Assembly: GCF_902459465.1 (NCBI RefSeq)
Contig: NC_047081.1
Location: forward strand, 7,593,883 to 7,657,882
DNA from: Asterias rubens
Lineage: Eukaryota; Echinodermata; Asteroidea; Forcipulatida; Asteriidae
Length of the DNA stretch: 64,000 nucleotides
Reading direction: 5' to 3'
This document shows, one piece after another, positions 57,701 through 64,000 of the stretch. The position numbers and the translations under genes are program-made. Position 1 is the stretch's first letter; each line of letters begins with the position of its first letter. The notes under the pieces are model-generated. The model was not told where the DNA came from and did no database searches. It was given only the letters and a program-made list of their open reading frames with translations.

Positions 57701-60254
57701 ATGTCTGCCGAGCCTTCAGGTTCGCTGTCGCTAACGTAAAGCTGGGTGACCTTGCCCTCGGTCCAGACGAAGTAGGCAGGCTGGGACGAGACAACCATGA
57801 GAGTCGTTGGAGGGGCACTGAAAGTGTTCTGATCGTCTGACCTGTCGGCGATGTTTGAAAGACTCACATCCCGAAGCTGTGGAAGAAATAACGATAATAA
57901 TAGAGGCTTCTTATATAGCGTGCATATTCGTCACTCAGTGATTCTCAATGCGCTTCAACCACATTAAAGTATTTTCCTGCAAGGCATGTGGGAGTCTGTG
58001 TGGGATTACGTTTGAATTAGAGACCTACATTACTCCTTATTCATAGCGCAATACGCTACCAATCAAACCAGGAACACCGGGGTGAAACCCCTTTGAGAAA
58101 GAACAACGAATAACCTCCTGAATGTTCCGGTTGAAAAGCGTTGTCTTTAAAATCACAAAAGACAAAGTCTCAAGTCCAAGTAAAAAAGTAACTCAATGCC
58201 TGTCCGATACCCAATGACCCTGTGGTGGCATAGAGTACCGTGGGGCCCCAGTTGAAAATGCCTAAAAATCTGTTGCAATACAAGCTAATTGTACCGCGGG
58301 GGTATAATTCTAACAAATAGTCTGGCCCCTGTCTCTGTAGTAAACACGTTGGAATTAAGATCTTACTGGTATTCACGTGACACCCAACATAATTGCAGCC
58401 TCACTGCACATCAGGGCCAAATTTCATGGCTCTGTTTGCCGTAAGCAGAGAATCTGAGCTTGCTTCTGCTTATGCCAAGCGTATTTCATGAGTTAAGCGG
58501 AAAATTTTGGCTTGTGCACGTGAGTACTTCTAGACATTCAGCGCTTACACAGCTAGCGAAGAAGTTTGGCGCTTACCATGCAAGCAAAGAATGGTGATGG
58601 TACATGTAAGTGCAAAATTCGATGGTAAGCAGAGCAATGAAATTGGGCCCTGTTCAAAACACTTTAATGGAACCTACGCTTATCTTAGCCACTTGCTCCG
58701 AACCACTCTGCCAGACGATTGAAAGGTCAACTACTGATGAGAGCTTGAAACCAACGTCACTTCCAGATGGATCTGCCTCGTTAATATGCACCTCAGTCAC
58801 ATAGTTGTAGCTGTATGTTTTGCCCAAGTCATAGCTAAAACAAAGACCTGAAAGCAAGAACAAGATACAGGGTTAAGCGTCAAATGAAATATTCTATAGC
58901 CACAAATTGGTAACTGGGCATGCCCCATTAAAAGGTTGTCGTTTCTAACAATGTTTTATAAAATCAACAGCTCTCCAGTGCTCTTTACCAAGTAACAACT
59001 TTAGGCCATACATTTTTATAGTAATTAACGAAGGTGCATATTTTGTATGTATGTATCTCCCTTTTTCTTTAAAAACATGACAACCAAATCGTTCGCTTCT
59101 TTTTTACTTGTTAGAATTTTTTAATATGACAGCCAATTTCATAAACCTGTTAACCTGCGTGTAACCTGTCTGTTAATAATAAAACTAATAATTTATTGCA
59201 GAAAAAAATAGAGAGAATTTATAGAGAAAATAATAGAGAAACTTTTTGATTTAATTTTGCCAAATTTTGTTTGCAGCCAGACATTTCACCAAGTATACAT
59301 TGCATCATTTTTCTAGCAGACTTTGACCCCACCAGAAAATATTTAACCAAATAATTTTAAGATAATTCGTACTTTAACCCTTAGCAAACATTGCTTAATT
59401 GTGTTGTTTGATACACTGCGATACAAGCAAAACAAGGTGGGTATTTTTAACGTGTGTAAATGGCAAATAAATCCACTGATAAATATCAAAACCTGAAGCC
59501 AGTGATCTCACGACAACCCCGTATTGGCAAAAAAAATGTAATTTTATCTTCAACAAACAAAGATTACAGCTCTTGAGTTAACCACAAAACAATCTCTGAC
59601 ATTATATCAAATCCGATCCACCAACAGTGAAATGCCACGTGTTCGTATCGAAGGCCTGCACAGATTGAAAAACTAAGATTTTCATCCTGCTCAAATTTGC
59701 GCTACCTATAAAAATATTATTGGTTAGAAATTTGAAACAGGTTGAAAGGAATTTAAAACAAGTTTAAAGAAAGGAATTCAGAGAAGATACCCTGTTTTAA
59801 AGGCATTGGTCACTATTGGTAATTGCTCAAAATAATTGTTAGCATAAAAACCTACTTGGTAACAAGCTGCGGAGAGCTGTTGATAGTATACAAAACATTG
59901 TGAGAAACGCCTTCCTCTAAAGTAAAGTTAGTTTTTCTAGAGAGAAGTCATTTTCAAAAAAATATATTTTAATTTCATTTTCGAGACCTCAGAATTAGAT
60001 TTGAGGTCCCGAAATCAAGCATACTGAAAAGCATGTGGCAAGGGTGCTTTTTCTTCCATTGTTATCTCGCAACTCCGGCATCCAATTGAGTTAAAATGTT
60101 CACAGGTTTGTTATTTTGTGCATAGGCCTATGTTGAGAAGACTTGTTTTTGACAATCACCAATTGTTTCCGGTGCCTTACTCAACCAATCATTTATTCTA
60201 CTCACCTATACATGAGGTACAGAGTACCACAAGAAGAAGTATAAAAGCTCTCAT
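45776..60254 (-). CDS. MTTP: Microsomal triglyceride transfer protein large subunit
   Basis: MTTP transfers triglyceride and phospholipid in the ER lumen during lipoprotein assembly; in known animals it works with protein disulfide isomerase. Sixteen coding exons, 5' to 3': 60254-60206, 58847-58678, 57876-57643, 55932-55667, 55491-55341, 54516-54356, 53384-53216, 52248-52132, 51203-50991, 50523-50309, 50087-49990, 48806-48685, 48069-47845, 47219-47095, 46309-46100 and 45950-45776. All are GT/AG, and the phases join without a break into 2700 nt (899 aa; human ~894). Residues 1-17 form a signal peptide (MRAFILLLVVLCTSC). About 20-290 is the N-terminal lipoprotein barrel, with TYSYNYVTEV, DLSIVW and the CGEGC pair. 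About 291-590 is the helical domain (LPAWEVIQEVVDF, NALKNAV). About 590-899 are the lipid-binding sheets (LEFSLWDR, FVTSVQFSSLPPLSCLQL). The tail is acidic (EEEEEEGGWW). Remaining doubt is limited to weak acceptors such as caaaag before exon 8. Confidence 0.95.
46481..46740 (+). mobile_element. tRNA-derived SINE, second family, MTTP intron 14
   Basis: TTGGTGTAGAGGTA (A box) and CACGGTTCGAATCTCG (B box) head, with tail TCCTCGTCTTCTCGTCACTA and GTGGGGTTCTTG...TTGGCTTCACAAC. Same family as 52919. Confidence 0.7.
49560..49880. repeat. Diverged tandem duplication in MTTP intron 11
   Basis: GCATACAGATTCATTACAAA...GTAAAGAACATGGA at ~49583-49653 recurs at ~49790-49860. The surroundings are very AT-rich. 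Confidence 0.6.
50655..50885 (-). mobile_element. SINE (16319 family), body and part of head, MTTP intron 9
   Basis: GGTGCTGTGCATAATCTGCA, TTCTTTTACACGCATTAC and GATGTCCCATC match the SINE body. The head ends near GACTCAAGCCCAG. Confidence 0.65.
51228..51530 (+). mobile_element. LINE ORF2 C-terminal fragment in MTTP intron 8
   Basis: RLSWFGHVERKEDANWVKRC, then a frame change into LGDAAQDAMDRAKWRRASEK. R-L-WFGHV-R--D-NWVK and DA-DRAKWR are typical of the end of LINE endonuclease/RT ORFs. It is antisense to MTTP and starts ~25 bp from the exon 9 acceptor. Confidence 0.8.
52445..52742 (-). mobile_element. SINE, longer-body variant, MTTP intron 7
   Basis: Head complement ATTCGAACCCACACTCT and CTTAACCGCTTGGCCATGAC, body GCCCGGTAGAGCAGAAAGCA and GGATGTAGGCTTGGGTAACG. 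Same variant as 56000. Confidence 0.75.
52919..53193 (+). mobile_element. SINE, second family, MTTP intron 7
   Basis: GGTTGGCGTAGTGCACTAAA and CTGGTTCGAATCCTGC head, tail TTCCTTGCCTTCTCTCAGTG and TTGGCTTCACAAC. It ends ~25 bp before the exon 7 donor in genomic order. Confidence 0.75.
53493..53998. mobile_element. TTAGGAC-family element split by a T1 MITE, MTTP intron 6
   Basis: The left part GGATTTCACAAAGAGTTAAG...GGACTAGCC and the right part AACTCCAAGGACTAATCCTA flank the T1 copy at 53575-53955. A (TC)n run follows. Confidence 0.65.
53575..53955 (+). mobile_element. T1 MITE nested in the previous element
   Basis: TTAA at 53571 and 53956. Full length, with the GAGACCTTAGGTTTAGAATT hairpin. 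Confidence 0.85.
54140..54304 (-). mobile_element. TIR element (GTCACAC ends), copy 2, MTTP intron 6
   Basis: Inverted relative to 31674: TTGGTTGAATTGCTCCACGC and ATTCTCGTTTTCGTTCTTG, ending GGCCTGTGTGACCGGGCC. Confidence 0.75.
54772..54984. mobile_element. TIR element containing a tRNA-like head, MTTP intron 5
   Basis: Ends AATTTTGGTTGTTTACCCAT and its complement. Inside, on the - strand, CTCGGCAGTCTAGTTGGTAG...GTGGGTTCGAATCCCACCCGAG has A and B boxes and a pairing CTCGG/CCGAG stem. Confidence 0.7.
55125..55200 (-). mobile_element. tRNA-like SINE head, MTTP intron 5
   Basis: GCAGGATTTGAACTAACAAA and CTATCCAGCCC resemble complementary B and A boxes. No body was recognised. Confidence 0.4.
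56000..56425 (-). mobile_element. SINE with internal ~100-bp tandem duplication, MTTP intron 3
   Basis: GGGTATCATCCATCATAAGC...GCAATAGTTAAG is present twice (56151, 56251), and the head complement GACCGGGACTCGAAGCCACA follows. Same variant as 52445. Confidence 0.75.
56775..57019. mobile_element. Long-armed palindromic element, MTTP intron 3
   Basis: Arms of ~45 bp (GTGACGTCAATCGAGGCAGA...GTAAACAC and complement) enclose two more inverted tracts (GTGAGTTGGTACATTTC / AAACGTACAAACTCAC). Confidence 0.8.
57880..58100 (-). mobile_element. Decayed SINE body, MTTP intron 2
   Basis: ACCAGGAACACCGGGGTGAA-CCC matches the CCCCGGTGTTCCTGG tail block of the 16319 family. The rest is degraded. Confidence 0.5.
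58415..58649. mobile_element. CWG-family MITE next to MTTP exon 2
   Basis: Ends GGCCAAATTTCATGG and AATGAAATTGGGCC, flanked by CAG and CTG. It stops 28 bp from the exon 2 donor, leaving very little original intron. Confidence 0.8.
58930..59034 (-). mobile_element. T1 MITE fragment, MTTP intron 1
   Basis: TCTAACAATGTTTTATAAAA and CAACAGCTCTCCAGTGCTC. It is the left part only, 83 bp upstream of exon 2 on the gene strand. Confidence 0.6.
59801..60178 (+). mobile_element. T1 MITE next to MTTP exon 1
   Basis: TTAA at 59797. Ends AGGCATTGGTCACTATTGG and CCGGTGCCT. Its right end is 27 bp from the exon 1 donor. Confidence 0.85.
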
Positions 60255-60306
60255 TGTGAAGACAGTTTCCTGTGGTTTGTAGTAAACGTCTTGCAATTTG
60301 TGACGT
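60255..60306 (-). other. MTTP 5'-UTR segment with upstream splice acceptor
   Basis: Reading the - strand, a good pyrimidine-rich acceptor (ttctgtttcag) precedes base 60306, 52 nt before the MTTP ATG. This suggests that a separate upstream non-coding exon is spliced to the ATG exon. I could not place that first exon or a promoter. Confidence 0.5.
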
Positions 60307-60744
60307 CTGAAACAGAACATATCAAGGGAAGAAAGCATACATACCATGAAGCTGTGAAAACCATGTTACCTCTGTTTACAAAAAGAATTACTCACATTCT
60401 TGAGGGCTTTTTTTGGCAGGCAAGATACTTCACAGGTTATTTATTAGACTTGGTTCCAAGTCTTTGATTGTGGCTTTTCGTCCTGATAGCCGCTACAAGA
60501 TCACTAGAGCTTGGTTTGGTCAAGTTATTGCAGACTGACACTGACACGAAGCCTTCTGACATTATTTTCATAAACACGCAGAGTATATTATTATTTGTAT
60601 TTCCTTCCTCATCCATGTTGAATCTACAACCATGTTGTGTTGAATACAACCTCAAACTTGTCAGTAGGGGTATAACTTGTAGTTTTATAAATTTGTCAAA
60701 ACGAGTGACAAACTGGTTGTCTTGTTTCTTAGTCAAGAGTTTGA

Positions 60745-61148
60745 AGACACAGGACACTATTGGTAAATTGCCAACGACCAGTTTTCTCATTTGGTGTACA
60801 ATGGTGTAGGGCTCATCTCAACACATGCATAAAATAACAAACCTGTGAAAACTTGAGCTCATGAATTGGTCTTCGAAGTTGTGAGATAATAATGAAAGAA
60901 AAAGCACTCTTGTCACACAAAGTTGTGTGTTTTAAAGTGTAGATGGTTGATTTCGAGACCTCAAATTCTAAATCTGAAGTCTCAAAATCAAATTCGTGGA
61001 AAATTACTTCTTTCTCAAAAACTATGTCACTTCAGAGGGAGCCATTTCTCACAATGTTTTATACTATCAATATCTCCCCATTGCTCGTTACCAAGTAAGG
61101 TTTAATGCAATAATTATTTTGAGTAATTATCAATAGTGTCCACTGCCT
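60745..61148 (-). mobile_element. T1 MITE upstream of MTTP
   Basis: TTAA at 61149; the left TTAA is mutated to TTGA. Full length, inverted. It lies where the MTTP promoter or first intron would be. Confidence 0.85.
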
Positions 61149-61152
61149 TTAA

Positions 61153-62162
61153 AAGGACTACAAAGCACTATCATATTTTTGCCTCCAAACCTCGCCCACC
61201 AAATCAGACTCACCCAGCCTTTGTTTTTCTCTTTGGAGCGTAGAGACTGTGTGATTAATGTGCCATACATGTACAGGTACGGGAAAAGTGTAATCAGAAA
61301 TGTCACACCAACTAAGTTTTTACAAAAAGTTTATGACAACTTTTAATTATGTCAGCTTGGTCAGGGACAGGGTCAGTGCAAAGTACAAAATTCAGTGTGA
61401 GATACAACCGAATGAATCATGTTATTACGATTCATTTATGATAAAGAAAAAAAAAAACATTTATGTCAATAATTATGTCTGAAACACATGCATGTGCGAA
61501 AATTCAAAAATAAACACTGTCTGTGGTTAAAAAAAAAAGGCAGTTGCCACTATTGGTAATTATTACTCAAAATAAATATTATCATCAAACCTTTCTTGAT
61601 TTCGAGTAATTGGGAGAGGTTGATATTATAAAACATTGTGAGAAACAGCTCCCTCTGAAGTGACGCCAACTGTGAAGATTAGTCTTTGACAGTTACAGTA
61701 CCAATAGTGTCCAGTGTCTTTAATGTTTAATACTTGTTAGGCTACTCCTGGAACTATGACGTTCATTCCGCGTTCAGAGACCGCAATAGAGTAGGCCTCA
61801 GCTAGACCCGGTAACTTGGAAACTGTTCTCCATTTTTTTGATTACGCTTTCAATCGTACTCTAGCTAGCAGAGTGTTGCACAAACGAGTGTATCAAAATT
61901 GCGAGAAAAAAAAATTACAGCGCCCCTGGCCAGTAGGCCTTCCTGGCACTTGCCTTTAGCGTTCCTTCCTCCCTCCCTTGGGGTCGGGCTAAGCACAGAA
62001 CAAAGGGCATTCGGAGGTTTGACATCTTTTTTCCTCAACCAATTACTAAATTAGGCCTGATTTGCACCTCCATGTGTCATGACTGGACTCTGGAGCTCCA
62101 CCAACAATAACAATAAAATCATTGTTGAATTTCACTTGTGTCTGTTTATTTTTCCTTCCACC
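61153..62162. other. Interval upstream of MTTP
   Basis: Holds a shortened T1 MITE at 61538-61718, the centre from the GAAGTGACG block to CCAACTGTGAAG being deleted, with TTAA at 61719. Otherwise unrecognised; a first MTTP exon could be here. Confidence 0.5.
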
Positions 62163-62166
62163 TTAA

Positions 62167-62570
62167 AGGCAGTGCACTAGTACTCAAAATAATTATTATC
62201 ATAAAACCTTACTTGGTATAAAACGAGTATATGGGGAGAGGTTGATGGTATACGTGTGAGAAACGGCTCCCTCTGAAGTGACGTAGTTTTCGAGAAAGAA
62301 GTACTTTTCCACGAATTTGATTTCGAGACCTCAGATTCAGAATCAGATTGATTTTTGAGGTCACGAAATCAAGCATCTGAAAGCACACAACTTCATGTGA
62401 CCAGGGTGTTTTTTTCTTTCGTTGTTATCTCGCAACTTCGACCAATTGAGCTCAAGTTTTCACAGGTTCGTTATTTTATGCATATTGTGTTAAGATACAC
62501 CAACCAAGTCAAGTGAGAAGACTGGTCTTTGACAACTACCAATTTCTTAGTGTACATTAATTTAATCTTT
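62167..62570 (+). mobile_element. T1 MITE with an expanded centre
   Basis: TTAA at 62163. The hairpin centre has an extra AGATTCAGAATCAGATTGAT. The right terminus is degraded. Confidence 0.8.
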
Positions 62571-62892
62571 AACATGCTTAACCCACAAAATGCATTCTCA
62601 TCTGCTCATGAAGCCATTTCAAAACGTATTGTCATTATTCCAAGTTATCGTCCACCGCTGTTAAAAACCTAGCTTAGCACTCATAGCCCAGGCCAGCAGG
62701 GCGTTCATTTAAAAGGTGCATCCATCAGCCATCAAGTCAAGAAAGTTAAAAACAAAACTTCATTTCCGACCTCTACTACTACTACTAAAGTACTAGTACT
62801 ACTAAAAAGTCAAACAAAATAAATCTAATAATTTTTACCTCCCTACCTCCTCAAAGTCAGAATAACCCTAAACACCGTCCTTTCTCTACAGT

Positions 62893-63012
62893 TTAATCTG
62901 AGTCGAAGAACAACACCTCGTCTTTGATGACCTCTGCAGTTTCCCTCTTCAGCTTGTCAATGTCATTCCGTCCCTGATCACCACTGTGTGTAGGATATTG
63001 AGCAATCTTTGC
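62893..63012 (-). CDS. Possible terminal exon of an unidentified - strand gene
   Basis: On the - strand an open stretch encodes SGDQGRNDIDKLKRETAEVI followed by KDEVLFFDSD and a stop (62895-62893). It is highly charged and ends in acidic residues, unlike the surrounding repeat DNA, and reads as a genuine C-terminus. The frame is closed by a stop a little upstream of 63012. The exon must therefore begin at an AG, either at ~63012 (gcaaag) or ~62986 (acacacag). Neither acceptor is strong. The rest of the gene would lie beyond the window or in unrecognised exons. I do not recognise the family. Confidence 0.35.
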   Translation of the reverse strand, partial: AKIAQYPTHSGDQGRNDIDKLKRETAEVIKDEVLFFDSD

Positions 63013-63373
63013 ATACAAAAGCGATCAGCTGGGTACCTGTTATTGTATGTAAATTGTGCGGTGTGGATTGCCTAATAATCCGATGTGTGTTGAAGTGCGC
63101 CCTCTATAATTGATTGTTTGTTTTCACCATCAAAAAGGCTAGGCGTGGTTATGGGGGAGGGGGAGGGGGATTGAGTTGACACTTTTATCTCTTGTTCAGG
63201 CAACTATTATGACATAGTTATGTAAATAAATTAAATTTGACGTGTTATGCTGTAATTATATCGAAAATGTAACGCGCGAAAGAAAACAAGCTTTATTTTC
63301 ACTCTGCTGGCCTTTTTTTTTTTTTTATAATGGTTTACTTTTTATTGTTCATTGCGCTTTTTATCTGTGTTGC

Positions 63374-63472
63374 TAGACCCAGTGACTGGGGCGCTAGATT
63401 CCTTTTTTTCGAAAATTTTGACATTGCAAAATATTTCGACAAAAAGAATCTAGCGCCCCAGTACTGGGTCTA
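63374..63472. mobile_element. 99-bp hairpin MITE with 9-bp target duplication
   Basis: Arms TAGACCCAGTGACTGGGGCG and its complement, differing by one base. CTGTGTTGC is duplicated exactly at 63365-63373 and 63473-63481. A 9-bp duplication fits Mutator-like more than hAT (8 bp) elements. Confidence 0.85.
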
Positions 63473-63481
63473 CTGTGTTGC

Positions 63482-64000
63482 ATTCCCACACTTGAGCCTT
63501 GAATTTTTGCCTTTTTTTTTGGTCTCTTTTTCTAATTGTATGGATCTCTGCATTTTAACACTGTGTATTATTTTTTATATTATTTTTATTGTTTACTTCC
63601 TAGATACCGTTCATTGTCATCATTCATACGCCTTTGAACAGGTTTAGCCTGGAGTTGGCGCAGTAGTATTATTTTTTTTTTAAAGAGTTATAATGACAAC
63701 CGGCCTCGGACTATTATTAGGAGGGTCGCCCGATGTTGCATGCTTATTGAAAAATGCAAAACGGTAAAATATGGCTAATAAAATGTAAAACTGTACTGAG
63801 ACAATTTTGGTAAACAGAAGAAAAAACCCCCAATTTAATGTCCCGGCAGAAAAGCGCGTCAAAAAATCAAAATAAAAACTACACCGTGTACCCAAAAGCC
63901 CGCCCTCTGTATCGAAACTAGATCCAAACAACCCGAGTGACCTTTGACATACAAGCGGTAGTTCTTGTGTTTTGTTTTGTTGGATTGGAAAAGAGCGAGT
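63482..64000. other. No gene recognised at the right edge
   Basis: Contains T-rich runs and an open - strand frame (63680-63931) without recognisable domains. Confidence 0.4.

Overview
The window is animal nuclear DNA: split genes with canonical GT/AG introns, dense miniature inverted-repeat transposons (MITEs), tRNA-derived SINEs, LINE remnants and a (TTAGGG)n-type array. The gene content and the style of the repeats suggest a marine deuterostome, most likely a sea star or other echinoderm. That assignment is an inference and was not tested by any search.

Region 1 (1-13.3 kb) holds no gene I can support. It is a mosaic of nested MITEs, an interstitial telomere-like array (4698-4810) flanked by a ~105-bp direct repeat, and a reverse-transcriptase fragment (5205-5306).

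Region 2 (13.4-42.7 kb) is a tandem array of five intact paralogous genes, here called A to E, all on the + strand. Each has four coding exons with identical intron phases (1, 1, 0) and encodes 245-253 aa. A degenerate last-exon copy lies at 42.5 kb. The proteins look like two fused ferredoxin-like (ABM / dimeric alpha-beta-barrel) domains without a signal peptide. This is my structural reading, not a database hit. A and B form one subfamily; C, D and E form another. The last exon is almost invariant while exons 1 and 2 are diverged. C, D and E share a TGACCTCGG box 46-80 bp before the ATG.

Region 3 (45.8-60.3 kb, - strand) is a complete microsomal triglyceride transfer protein large subunit gene (MTTP) with 16 coding exons. 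All splice phases join into one 899-aa frame, and the protein aligns end to end with the known family. Its introns carry SINEs, MITEs and a LINE fragment.

Region 4 (60.3-64 kb) has more MITEs, a possible last exon of an unidentified - strand gene (62893-63012), and a 99-bp hairpin element with a perfect 9-bp target duplication.

MTTP loads lipid onto secreted lipoproteins in the ER. The A-E proteins have no recognised role, and the sequence shows no functional link between the two loci. The array is the best candidate for an undescribed system: a lineage-specific expansion with a variable first half and a homogenised second half.
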